Shown here: positions 42,974 to 51,862 of the stretch, piece after piece | Layout of the letters: the number at the start of each line of letters is the position of its first letter | Numbering within the stretch: position 1 is the stretch's first letter | Assembly (NCBI RefSeq): GCF_001536065.1 | Contig: NZ_CZVW01000007.1 | Coordinates: 50,093 to 114,092 of the forward strand | From: Candidatus Chryseopegocella kryptomonas | GTDB taxonomy: Bacteria; Bacteroidota; Ignavibacteria; Kryptoniales; Kryptoniaceae | Reading direction: 5' to 3' | Length of the DNA: 64,000 nucleotides | Notes under the pieces: generated by a model | What the model saw: the letters and a program-made list of their open reading frames with translations, nothing else | Told to the model about the DNA's origin: nothing | The model's database searches: none | Made by a program: the position numbers and the translations under genes

Positions 42974-43639
42974 TTAATCTTTATCTGGCTCATCTATCTC
43001 GTAATCTTCTGGGCTACCTTTGATGTAGCCCTTTCTTTTTGCAAACTCATAAAGTTGTTTTCTTAACATTTTCCTTCCTCTGTGCAATCTTGACCTTACA
43101 GTTCCAATTGGAATATCAAGAAAGTCCGCAATTTCTTCATAACTTAATCCTTCAATGTCTGCAAGTATAACTACGGTTCTAAATTCATCAGGCAATTTAC
43201 CAAGCGCTTCTATTATTTCATCTTCAAATATATTTTCAAAAATATGTTCCTGTAAATCTGATGACTCAAAAGATTCATCACGCACCGTCTCATAAAAATT
43301 TTGAACTTCATCGTAATCAACTTTTCCTGGTTCTTTTGTCGCTTTACGATACTTATTGATGTATGAATTTTTCATTATCTTAAACAACCACGCCCGTATG
43401 TTTGTTCCTGGCTCGTATTGATCCCAAAATCTAAACGCTTTAAGATATGTCTCTTGAACGAGGTCTTTTGCATCTTCTTCATTTCCAGTCATACGATACG
43501 CATAGTTGTAGAGAAGGAGCATATGTGGGAGTGCCTCTTTCTCAAACTCCCTCTGTCGCTTTTGCAATTCTTCATCTGTTAACTTTTTATCCCGCTTTTC
43601 CTTTTTGATCAACTTCTCTATTTTGTCTTTTAGCTTCAT
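42974..43639 (-). CDS. ECF sigma factor (222 aa)
   Basis: Region 2: NYAYRMTGNEEDAKDLVQETYLKAFRFWDQYEPGTNIRAWL (in part: DLVQETYLKAFRFWDQYEPG). Region 4: LPDEFRTVVILADIEGLSYEEIADFLDIPIGTVRSRLHRGRK (in part: GLSYEEIADFLDIPIGTVRS). The N-terminal ~25 residues are very basic. The frame is open upstream to 43705, so starts at 43690 or 43705 are possible. Paired with the anti-sigma gene directly downstream; the series continues with thiol-redox, stress and electron-transfer genes. Confidence 0.92.
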   Translation of the reverse strand: MKLKDKIEKLIKKEKRDKKLTDEELQKRQREFEKEALPHMLLLYNYAYRMTGNEEDAKDLVQETYLKAFRFWDQYEPGTNIRAWLFKIMKNSYINKYRKATKEPGKVDYDEVQNFYETVRDESFESSDLQEHIFENIFEDEIIEALGKLPDEFRTVVILADIEGLSYEEIADFLDIPIGTVRSRLHRGRKMLRKQLYEFAKRKGYIKGSPEDYEIDEPDKD

Positions 43640-43804
43640 AAATTGAAACTTGGTTGTTTTTGCTTGTTTAATTATAATAAATTTTGGCTTCATTATCAAT
43701 AGCAAAGGGGATTTGCCTTCGTTTGAAAGTTAGACGCAAATTTTTTGAGATAAAGTTATTATATTTATCGCTGAATTAAGTTTGGCAACAAAAATTTAAA
43801 GCCA

Positions 43805-44653
43805 ATGACGGAGAAACTCTGGGTTGAGGTTGAGGTGAAAATATCCGAGGAGAAACGTGAGCTTGTGATTGCGTTTGCGTCGGAATTGGGAGCAAGTGGG
43901 TTTTGGGAAACAGAAGAAGCGTTGAAATGCTATTTTAAAAAAGATGAATGGGATTCGGGCAAAGGCGAAAATTTTCTGGATTTTGTCAAAAATCTGGAAG
44001 TTGGGGATCAAAAAGTTGAAGTTTCAATAAAGGAATTTCACGAAGAAAACTGGAATAAAATCTGGGAAGAATCTATTGAGCCGATTGAAGTTGGCGAAAA
44101 ATTTGTCATAAAACCAAGCTGGAAGGAATACAAAGGAGCAAGAAAAATAGTTATTGAAATTGATCCAAAGATGGCTTTTGGAACAGGTCATCACGAGACG
44201 ACGAGATTAATGTTAAGGGCAATTGAAAAATATCTTTATCCAAAGTGTAAAGTTCTTGATGTCGGAACTGGTTCGGGAGTTCTTGCAATTGCGTCAATTA
44301 AACTTGGTGCGGAATTTGCAATTGGTGTTGACAATGACGAATGGGCTTATGAAAATGCGCTTGAAAATGCGAAGATAAACGGCGTTGAAGATAAGTTTAA
44401 AATTATCCTTGGCTCAATTGAAAGTGTAAAGGAGAAAGATTTTGATTTTATTTTTGCGAACATAAATAAGAACGCAATAATTGGGATGATGAAAGAGTTT
44501 CAAAACAGGCTGAAAAAGGGTGGTTTTTTGATCACATCTGGATTCCTTGATGTTGAGCAGGGAACAATTGAAGAATATCTTGTGGCGTATGATTTTGAAA
44601 TAATTGATGTGTTGAAAGAAAATGAATGGGTTGCGATAGTTTCAAAATTGTAA
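43805..44653 (+). CDS. prmA: Ribosomal protein L11 methyltransferase PrmA (282 aa)
   Basis: The N-terminal substrate-recognition domain (to ~105) is followed by a class I SAM methyltransferase: DPKMAFGTGHHETTRLMLRAI, (signature AFGTGHHETT), VLDVGTGSGVLAIASIKLGA, and FDFIFANINKNAI with the NIN-type catalytic loop. Full length. It trimethylates L11 at several lysines and the N-terminus. First of a plus-strand pair with ppx. Confidence 0.94.
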   Translation: MTEKLWVEVEVKISEEKRELVIAFASELGASGFWETEEALKCYFKKDEWDSGKGENFLDFVKNLEVGDQKVEVSIKEFHEENWNKIWEESIEPIEVGEKFVIKPSWKEYKGARKIVIEIDPKMAFGTGHHETTRLMLRAIEKYLYPKCKVLDVGTGSGVLAIASIKLGAEFAIGVDNDEWAYENALENAKINGVEDKFKIILGSIESVKEKDFDFIFANINKNAIIGMMKEFQNRLKKGGFLITSGFLDVEQGTIEEYLVAYDFEIIDVLKENEWVAIVSKL

Positions 44654-44670
44654 AGTAAAATTTTTTGTCT

Positions 44671-45597
44671 ATGAAAGTTGCTTCAATTGACATTGGCACG
44701 AACACATTGCTTCTTTTGATCGCCGATGTTAAAGATGGAAAAATAATTCCACTTCACAATTCGCAGATTATAGCACGGCTTGGAAAAAATGTTGAAGCAA
44801 GTGGTTTAATTCAAAAAGAAGCGTTTGATAAAGTTTTGAATGCTTTGATTGAGTTTAAAAAAATTTCCGAAAAATTTGGAGTTGAAAAGATTTTTGCGAT
44901 CGGGACAAGTGCCTTAAGAGATGCTAAAAACAGAGATGACTTTTTAAATTTCATCAAAGAGAAAACGGGGATTGAAATTAAAGTTATCTCGGGTGAAGAA
45001 GAGGCAAAACTTACATATCTTGGGGCTGTAAGCGGTCTTGATGAAAAATTTTTGAACCAAAAGATAAGCGTAATTGACATCGGTGGTGGAAGCACGGAGG
45101 TGATACTTGGCTTGGGATTTGAGATAAAAAAATTTATTTCGCTTAACATTGGGACTGTGCGAATTACCGAAAAATTTCTGAAACATTCTCCACCGCTTGA
45201 TGAGGAAATTAATAATGCAAAATTTTACATTCAGAATGAATTTGAAAAAGTTAAAAATTTTGAGTTTGAGGGTTCAACTCTTGTCGGGGTTGCTGCAACG
45301 GTTACAACAATTGCGTCATACTCTTTGAAACTTGAAACTTACAACGGGGAAAGAGTGAATGGCTATGTTATGGGGATTGAAACGATTGAGGAAATTTATA
45401 AGACATTTAGAAATTTAAGCGTTGCTGAAATAAGAAAAATACCGCAAATTTCAAAAGGGAGAGAAGATGTAATTTTTGCTGGAGTTTTAATTTTGCTTGA
45501 ATTTATGAGAAAGTTTAATTTCAACAGCATAATTGCAAGTGATAGAGGCGTAAGATACGGAGTTATATTTAACCTTCTGCAAACAAACTTTTTATAG
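44671..45597 (+). CDS. ppx: Exopolyphosphatase/GppA phosphatase family (308 aa)
   Basis: ASKHA fold. It starts KVASIDIGTNTLLLLIAD and contains AIGTSALRDAKN, ISGEEEAKLTYLGAVSGL and the phosphate loop VIDIGGGSTEVILG. This short form (about 300 residues) lacks the C-terminal HD domains of E. coli Ppx. It hydrolyses polyphosphate and/or pppGpp. ATG 44671 is chosen over TTG 44665. The last 29 bp overlap the end of the convergent hybrid kinase gene. Confidence 0.92.
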   Translation: MKVASIDIGTNTLLLLIADVKDGKIIPLHNSQIIARLGKNVEASGLIQKEAFDKVLNALIEFKKISEKFGVEKIFAIGTSALRDAKNRDDFLNFIKEKTGIEIKVISGEEEAKLTYLGAVSGLDEKFLNQKISVIDIGGGSTEVILGLGFEIKKFISLNIGTVRITEKFLKHSPPLDEEINNAKFYIQNEFEKVKNFEFEGSTLVGVAATVTTIASYSLKLETYNGERVNGYVMGIETIEEIYKTFRNLSVAEIRKIPQISKGREDVIFAGVLILLEFMRKFNFNSIIASDRGVRYGVIFNLLQTNFL

Positions 45598-48500
45598 TTT
45601 TTTCCAATTCTTCAACCTGATACGGCTTCTGGACATAGCGAACATTTTTCTCTTCTGACATTAAATCTTGAACCTTTTTATCTGGTGAAAATCCAGATGT
45701 GAAGATAACTTTGACATCTTTGTTAAGATATTTAAGCTCTTTAAATGTTTCAAAGCCATCCATAAGTGGCATTATCACATCAAGAATGACGAGGTCAATC
45801 TCATCTTTTTTCTCTTTGTAAATTTTTATTCCTTCAACTCCATCGCCTGCTTGGATTACATCGTGTCCGAGTTCGTGTAATAAATCGGCAAGGAGCATGC
45901 GGAGAAATTCTTCATCGTCAATTATCAAAATTTTAAGTTTTGTTTTTGCGGGTTCAGCTGGTTCAATAATTTCTTCTTTTTTCCGTTCAACTGGAAGAAA
46001 TAATTCAAAAGTTGAACCTTTGCCAAATGAGCTTGAAACTTTGATAAATCCGTTGTGATTTTTGATAACGCCGTAAGCCATTGAAAGCCCAAGTCCGCTT
46101 TTGCCAAGGGATCTTTTAGTTGTGAAAAATGGCTCAAAAATTCTTTTCATTGTTTCTTCGCTCATTCCAGTTCCAGTATCGGAAATTGAAACTTTAACAT
46201 ATTCGCCGGGTTTAAATTCTGGATCATCAACAATGTTTTGGCTATACCAACCGAATTCTGTTTTTATAGTTAGCGTTCCGCCTTTTTCCATCGCTTCAAT
46301 TCCGTTTAAGATAATGTCATACAAAACTTGTAAAATTTGTTCACGATCACCGGCAATGTCTGGAATCCCTGGGTTAAATTCTGTTTTGATTGAAATTCCC
46401 TCAGCCGTTTGAATTTTTTTGAGAGCATCTATTATCAATTCGTTTAGATTCAGGTTTGATATTCTAAATTTTCCACCCCTTGCGTATCCGATGAGTTTCT
46501 TGACGAGTTCAGCACCTCTTATCGTTGCTCTTTCAATTATATCAGCCCAGTAGTGAATTCTTTCATCCTTTGGGACTTTTGATTTTATAAGTTGTGCTGA
46601 GCCAAGTATTCCGGCGAATACATTGTTGAATTCATGAGCCATACCCCCGGCGATTTGTGCAAGCCCACGAAGTTTATCCGCTTCGTGAACTTTGTCAAGT
46701 ATTTTCAAATACTCTGTCAGATCAACTATGATACCATCGTAGTATGATTTTACGCTTGATTTTTTAAGCGAGATTTGAACATTTAGAACATTTCCAGATT
46801 TATTTTTCAATTGTGCGTCAAATCCTTTGACCTGTCCTTTTGACTGAATCTCTTTTTTGAATTTTTCGGCAACATCGGGCGAAACAAACAAATCGTAAAA
46901 ATTAACATTGTCGTTGAGATTAAAGTTAAAAATTTTTTCAAATGCTGGATTTATATCCGCAAATTTTCCGCTCTCATCAATTCTGAAAATTGCTTCGCTT
47001 GAATTTTCAAATATGGCTCTATACTTGCTTTCTGATTCAAAAATCTGATGATACATTCGGGCATTTTGAATTGCTATTGAAAGAGTGTCCCCGATCGTTT
47101 GAAGGACAAGCAAATCAACATTGTCAAAAGCGTTGATAGTTTCGGATTCACAATTTATTGCGCCAATGATTTCATTTTTCACGATTAGCGGAATTACGAC
47201 TTCCGATGCAGTTGTTTTGTAGTATCTTTTTGATTCTGGTTCAAGGATAAGATCGGGGATGTAGATAAGTTTTCTTTCACGAATTGCTTTGCCAATTAAT
47301 CCGTCGTTTATTGATTGTGCGTATTCGTAAGGTAGAGATTCTTTTAATGTGCCATAAATTCCTCTCATTACGAGCAAATCACCAACTCTTTCGTAAATTT
47401 CAACGACGAGGTCTTTCTTTCCGAGAACAGAATAAATTAACTTAACAGCGTTTTCAAAAATTTTATCAACATCTCTTTCAAGGACAAGGTCTCGTGTTAG
47501 TTTGTAAACTGTTTCAAGTTTGAAGAGAAGTTTTATGTTTTCCATCGTTGAATCAAACTTTTCAAGGATGACAGCTATTGTTTCGGCTATCGTTTTGAAA
47601 ATTCTGACATCTTCGGATGTAAACGCATTTGTTTTTTCAGAGCTTATATCAAGGACTCCGACTATTTTCCCTTTCTTTCTGATTGGAATTGCTATTTCCG
47701 AGGCGATTGGCGCATCATAAAGTGGGATAAATTGAGGACTTTTTGATACATCGTTTATCACAACTACATCACCAAGCAAAATAGCTGAACCCGCAATCCC
47801 ATAGCCAGCTTCAAGTGTGTAAGTTTCATCAAGATAATCTTCAAGATAACCTGAAACTGCTGTCAATCTCAATTTTTTGGATTGATCAACGGAGAAATAA
47901 AGCACATTTAAAAATTTGAATTCGTTTCTTATCAATGAGACAACATTTTTAAAGAATTCGTCAATTGATTTTATCTCAAGACCAAGCCGAGAGATTTCGT
48001 ATATGGTTTTAAATTGTGATTTCTGTCTTTCAAGTCGTCTTTCTTTTTCGTCAAGGAGTTTCACCATTTGGTTGAAGTTTTCCGCAAACTCGTAAATTTC
48101 GGATGACCTTGGGACTTCAAGTTGAACATTGTAAATTCCACGCCCAATATCCTGCATCAATCCAGAAACATTTGAGATTGGCTTTAAAACTCTGCGATTG
48201 AATGCGGTTAGCATTACGACGAAACCCAGAGCTACCAAAATTGCAATTGCTGTGAAGATGAATAAATTCGTAGTCCCAATTTTTTCAAGGTATGGGACTG
48301 CTTCAATTTTCAGGAAAACTGTGCCAATTTTTCCATTTTGAGAATAAACGGGCTTAACTTTTTCATAGATTCTTTTCTCGGGTATGTATCTTAACATTTC
48401 GGATTTGTATGTGGCTATTTCCCCATTTGGGATCTCATTTGAGTCACCTATTAAACAAAGCAGTTTTCCAGCGCTGTCAAATATGGCTATTAACTTTACA

Positions 48501-48727
48501 TCGGGGAATTTTCCATAGCTTCGTGTAAATTCAATAACTTTTTCAATTTCACCCTGCGTCAGGTGAGCGTTTATCTCGTGGGATAAACTTGATGTGATGA
48601 CTTCAATTTTATCCTTGACATAGGCATCAAAGTTTCGGATGACAGCGTGCTCATTTAGGTAAATTAAACCAGCGGTAATGAAAATCATTGAAAGTGTTAT
48701 CAAACTTGCGATCGTTTTTCCGCTCAT
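45569..48727 (-). CDS. Hybrid sensor histidine kinase with HAMP, two GAF, PAS and receiver domains (1052 aa)
   Basis: Parts in order: TM1 (~7-24); extracytoplasmic sensor (~25-150); TM2 (~155-178); HAMP (~180-235); GAF (~250-395); GAF (~410-560); PAS (~570-690); HisKA with His in GGMAHEFNNVFAGILG; HATPase (~800-915, DTGTGMSEETM, GKSGLGLSMAYGV); receiver (~930-1050, ILIIDDEEFLR, phospho-Asp in LDVIMPLMDG). No output domain or separate regulator is adjacent. The signal is unknown. Its 3' end overlaps ppx by 29 bp. Confidence 0.93.
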   Translation of the reverse strand: MSGKTIASLITLSMIFITAGLIYLNEHAVIRNFDAYVKDKIEVITSSLSHEINAHLTQGEIEKVIEFTRSYGKFPDVKLIAIFDSAGKLLCLIGDSNEIPNGEIATYKSEMLRYIPEKRIYEKVKPVYSQNGKIGTVFLKIEAVPYLEKIGTTNLFIFTAIAILVALGFVVMLTAFNRRVLKPISNVSGLMQDIGRGIYNVQLEVPRSSEIYEFAENFNQMVKLLDEKERRLERQKSQFKTIYEISRLGLEIKSIDEFFKNVVSLIRNEFKFLNVLYFSVDQSKKLRLTAVSGYLEDYLDETYTLEAGYGIAGSAILLGDVVVINDVSKSPQFIPLYDAPIASEIAIPIRKKGKIVGVLDISSEKTNAFTSEDVRIFKTIAETIAVILEKFDSTMENIKLLFKLETVYKLTRDLVLERDVDKIFENAVKLIYSVLGKKDLVVEIYERVGDLLVMRGIYGTLKESLPYEYAQSINDGLIGKAIRERKLIYIPDLILEPESKRYYKTTASEVVIPLIVKNEIIGAINCESETINAFDNVDLLVLQTIGDTLSIAIQNARMYHQIFESESKYRAIFENSSEAIFRIDESGKFADINPAFEKIFNFNLNDNVNFYDLFVSPDVAEKFKKEIQSKGQVKGFDAQLKNKSGNVLNVQISLKKSSVKSYYDGIIVDLTEYLKILDKVHEADKLRGLAQIAGGMAHEFNNVFAGILGSAQLIKSKVPKDERIHYWADIIERATIRGAELVKKLIGYARGGKFRISNLNLNELIIDALKKIQTAEGISIKTEFNPGIPDIAGDREQILQVLYDIILNGIEAMEKGGTLTIKTEFGWYSQNIVDDPEFKPGEYVKVSISDTGTGMSEETMKRIFEPFFTTKRSLGKSGLGLSMAYGVIKNHNGFIKVSSSFGKGSTFELFLPVERKKEEIIEPAEPAKTKLKILIIDDEEFLRMLLADLLHELGHDVIQAGDGVEGIKIYKEKKDEIDLVILDVIMPLMDGFETFKELKYLNKDVKVIFTSGFSPDKKVQDLMSEEKNVRYVQKPYQVEELEKTIKSLFAEG

Positions 48728-48855
48728 ATTTTCCGATAATTCTTTTTATAACCTTTGCCCTTTCCCACAGCTATTCGGGAATGAACGAGTTAAAATATGA
48801 TTACCAAACAAAATATAACGCTTATAATTGACAATGTCAAATCACATCAGGTTGT

Positions 48856-48884
48856 TTGCTTTTATCGGGTGTTTTGTTTATATT
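48856..48884 (+). promoter_or_regulatory. Promoter of the efp-acc-gcv series
   Basis: TTGCTT (48856-48861), 17-bp spacer, TATATT (48879-48884), giving a leader of about 30 nt to the efp ATG at 48920. The -35 match is modest; the -10 hexamer equals that of other promoters here. Confidence 0.45.
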
Positions 48885-48919
48885 TTCAAAGCAAATCTGA
48901 AACAAAATCAAGAACCCTG

Positions 48920-49480
48920 ATGCCGACAACAGCTGACATTAGAAATGGATTGAACATAAGATACAATGGTAAAGTTTATACCATCATTGATTTTCAGCAT
49001 GTAAAAAGAGGTCGTGGCGGAGCTTTTGTGAGAGTTAAACTTAAAGATGTTAAAACGGGAAGAATACTTGAAGAGACATTTGATTCGGGCGAAGAAATTG
49101 AAATTGTCCGACTTGATTTTAGGAAGTTTCAATTTTTATACAAAGATGGGGATGATTTTGTTTTTATGGACCTTGAGACATTTGACCAGATTCATGTGCC
49201 GTCTGATCTTGTTGGTGATAATGCTTTGTTTATGAAGGAAAATGAGACGGTTGATATTTTGTTTGATGGAGATCAAATTCTTGGGATACAGCTTCCAACA
49301 TTTGTTGAACTTGAAGTTGTTGAGACCGAGCCCGGGATAAAGGGTGATACAGTTACAAATGTTATGAAGCCAGCAAAACTTGAAACGGGTGCTATAATCA
49401 ATGTTCCGTTGTTTATTGAGCAAGGAGAAAAGATAAAGGTTGACACGAGAACAGGTGAATATGTTGAAAGAGTAAAATAA
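48920..49480 (+). CDS. efp: Translation elongation factor P (186 aa)
   Basis: Three EF-P domains at the family's exact length when started at 48920 (MPTTADIRNGLNIRYNGK). EF-P frees ribosomes stalled on polyproline. The tip loop reads KRGRGGAF, so residue 32, which enters the peptidyl-transferase centre, is Arg rather than the usual modified Lys; Thermus EF-P also has Arg here. An open frame extends 41 codons upstream but is not part of the protein. It heads a series with accB and accC, a frequent neighbourhood. Confidence 0.95.
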   Translation: MPTTADIRNGLNIRYNGKVYTIIDFQHVKRGRGGAFVRVKLKDVKTGRILEETFDSGEEIEIVRLDFRKFQFLYKDGDDFVFMDLETFDQIHVPSDLVGDNALFMKENETVDILFDGDQILGIQLPTFVELEVVETEPGIKGDTVTNVMKPAKLETGAIINVPLFIEQGEKIKVDTRTGEYVERVK

Positions 49481-49495
49481 AAAAGAGGGAGGAAA

Positions 49496-50056
49496 ATGGA
49501 TTTAAATTACATCAAAGAGTTAATTAAGGCGGTTGATGAAAGCGGTGTTGAAGAGGTTGAGATAGAAATTGAAGGTTCAAGATTGAGGATAAGCAAGAAT
49601 CGCAAAGTTGAGGTTGCAACTAATTCAGGGATGAATTCATTACCGAATTATATTCCGATACCATTTCCAATTTACCCGCCATCTGGACTTGCTCAGCCAT
49701 CTGTTCCTGTTTTCCAGATGCCTCAGACTATTCAGCAAACTGCTCCAGTTGAAGTCAAAGAGGAAAAACCCAAAGAGACAGTTGAAACTCCTGCTGTTGA
49801 AACAGGCAAAAAATATCACGAGATAAAATCTCCAATCGTTGGGACATTTTACCGTGCGCCAGCTCCGGATGCAGAGCCGTATGTTAAAGTTGGTGATGAA
49901 GTTTTCCCAGGCACAGTTCTTTGCATAGTTGAAGCGATGAAACTTATGAATGAGATTGAATCTGATGTTCACGGAAGAGTTGCGAAAATTCTTGTTGAAA
50001 ACGCTCAACCTGTTGAATATGGACAGCCACTTTTCTTGATTGAACTTCTGGATTAA
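49496..50056 (+). CDS. accB: Biotin carboxyl carrier protein AccB (186 aa)
   Basis: The N-terminal helix pair ([22 protein letters not shown]) is followed by a Pro/Gln-rich linker (~55-105) and a biotinyl domain with the biotin Lys in [12 protein letters not shown]. It belongs to acetyl-CoA carboxylase, first step of fatty-acid synthesis. A strong GGAGG ribosome site precedes the ATG. It overlaps or nearly touches accC. Confidence 0.95.
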   Translation: MDLNYIKELIKAVDESGVEEVEIEIEGSRLRISKNRKVEVATNSGMNSLPNYIPIPFPIYPPSGLAQPSVPVFQMPQTIQQTAPVEVKEEKPKETVETPAVETGKKYHEIKSPIVGTFYRAPAPDAEPYVKVGDEVFPGTVLCIVEAMKLMNEIESDVHGRVAKILVENAQPVEYGQPLFLIELLD

Positions 50057-50075
50057 TAAAAAATTCGGGTTGGAA

Positions 50076-51428
50076 TTGTTTAAAAAAATTCTCATTGCTA
50101 ATAGAGGTGAGATCGCATTAAGAATCATAAGAACTTGTAAGGAGCTTGGCATAAAAACGGTTGCGGTTTATTCCGAAGCAGATAGATATTCTCTTCATGT
50201 AAGATTTGCTGATGAAGCTGTTTGCATAGGTCCTGGTCCAAGCAAGGAAAGTTATCTTAACATTCCGAGAATAATTGCAGCAGCGGAGATAACAAATGCG
50301 GAAGCAATCCATCCGGGTTATGGATTTCTTTCCGAAAATGCGATGTTTGCCGAAATTTGCGAATCGTCGGGGATAAAGTTTATAGGTCCAACGCCAGATG
50401 CCATTGAAGCTATGGGAGATAAAGCATTGGCAAAGGAAACAATGAGAAAAGCAGGTGTTCCGGTCATCCCGGGAAGCGATGGAGTTGTTGAGACGCTTGA
50501 AGAAGCGAGAGAAATTGCAAATGAAATTGGTTTTCCCGTGATGTTGAAGGCAGCAGCTGGCGGTGGTGGAAAAGGAATGAGAATGGTGATGAGCGATGCT
50601 GAACTTGAAAACGCTTGGCAAACAGCACGTGCGGAAGCAGAAGCAGCTTTTGGAAATCCAGCTCTTTACATTGAAAAATTTATTGAAAAACCAAGACATG
50701 TTGAGATTCAAATTCTCGCCGATGAACACGGAAATGTGATTCATCTTGGCGAAAGAGATTGCTCAATTCAAAGAAGACATCAGAAACTCATAGAAGAATC
50801 GCCATCCCCGATTGTCACTCCGGAACTTCGTGAAGCAATGGGGCAAGCTGCTGTTAAAGGGGCAAAAAGTGTAAAGTATAGAAGCGCTGGGACAATTGAG
50901 TTTTTAGTTGATAAGAATGGGAATTTTTACTTTATGGAAATGAACACAAGAATACAAGTTGAACATCCTGTGACGGAAATGGTTTATGGAATTGACATAG
51001 TCAGGGAACAGATTAGAATTGCAGCGGGTGAAAAGCTTGGGATTAAACAAAAACAATTGAAGCCAAACGGTCATGCGATTGAGTGCAGAATTAACGCAGA
51101 AGATCCATTCAAAGGTTTCAGACCATCGCCCGGGAAGATAACTGCTTTGCATTTCCCCGGTGGTTATGGCGTTAGAGTTGATTCGCACATTTATCAAGAT
51201 TATGTTGTCCCGCCGTATTATGATTCGTTAATTGCAAAGCTTATAGTTCACGCAAGAACGAGAGACGAAGCAATAGCTCGGATGTTAAGAGCGCTTGAAG
51301 AATTTGTAATTGAAGGCATTCATACGACTATACCATTTCACATTAAACTTTTGAACTCTCCAGAATTCAGAAGTGGCGTTGATTACGACACAAAGTTTGT
51401 TGATAATAGATTCAATATGAATGATTAA
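50076..51428 (+). CDS. accC: Biotin carboxylase AccC (450 aa)
   Basis: ATP-grasp carboxylase: [19 protein letters not shown] at the start, [15 protein letters not shown]-binding [44 protein letters not shown]. Full length. The family N-terminus fits a TTG start at 50076 (or 50070); an ATG at 50040, inside the end of accB, would add 12 residues. It carboxylates the biotin of AccB. The carboxyltransferase genes are not in this window. Confidence 0.95.
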   Translation: MFKKILIANRGEIALRIIRTCKELGIKTVAVYSEADRYSLHVRFADEAVCIGPGPSKESYLNIPRIIAAAEITNAEAIHPGYGFLSENAMFAEICESSGIKFIGPTPDAIEAMGDKALAKETMRKAGVPVIPGSDGVVETLEEAREIANEIGFPVMLKAAAGGGGKGMRMVMSDAELENAWQTARAEAEAAFGNPALYIEKFIEKPRHVEIQILADEHGNVIHLGERDCSIQRRHQKLIEESPSPIVTPELREAMGQAAVKGAKSVKYRSAGTIEFLVDKNGNFYFMEMNTRIQVEHPVTEMVYGIDIVREQIRIAAGEKLGIKQKQLKPNGHAIECRINAEDPFKGFRPSPGKITALHFPGGYGVRVDSHIYQDYVVPPYYDSLIAKLIVHARTRDEAIARMLRALEEFVIEGIHTTIPFHIKLLNSPEFRSGVDYDTKFVDNRFNMND

Positions 51429-51449
51429 AACCTAAAAAGGAGAAAAAAT

Positions 51450-51833
51450 ATGCAATTCCCGGAAAATTTAAAGTACACAAAAGAACATGAATGGATAAGA
51501 GTTGAAGACAACTCTATCGGAGTTGTCGGGATAACGGACTATGCTCAAAGCGAGCTTGGGGACATCGTTTATGTTGAACTTCCACAGGTTGGAAAAGTTG
51601 TAAAGCAACTTGAATCGTTCGGGACAATTGAAGCGGTGAAAGCAGTTTCCGATCTTTTTTCTCCTGTTTCTGGTGAAGTTATTGAGGTAAATGAAAAGTT
51701 GAAGGATTCACCTGACTTGATAAACAAAGACCCATATGGCGAGGGCTGGATCATCAAAATTAAAATTAAAGATTTGAACGAACTTAACAATCTTCTTTCT
51801 GCGGAGGATTACAGGAAGTTAATCGGAAAGTGA
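51450..51833 (+). CDS. gcvH: Glycine cleavage system H protein (127 aa)
   Basis: Lipoyl carrier: FPENLKYTKEHEWIRVED, GITDYAQSELGDIVYVELP, and lipoyl-Lys in FGTIEAVKAVSDLFSPVSGE. It carries the aminomethyl group from GcvP to GcvT. An AGGAG site precedes the ATG. Followed 29 bp later by gcvPA. Confidence 0.96.
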   Translation: MQFPENLKYTKEHEWIRVEDNSIGVVGITDYAQSELGDIVYVELPQVGKVVKQLESFGTIEAVKAVSDLFSPVSGEVIEVNEKLKDSPDLINKDPYGEGWIIKIKIKDLNELNNLLSAEDYRKLIGK

Positions 51834-51862
51834 AACTTTAAAATTTAAGGAGCACATCAAAA

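Noticed and set aside
48797..48919. N-terminal extension of EF-P
   Set aside because: It is in frame but outside the conserved 186-residue length, overlaps the likely promoter, and has no ribosome site.
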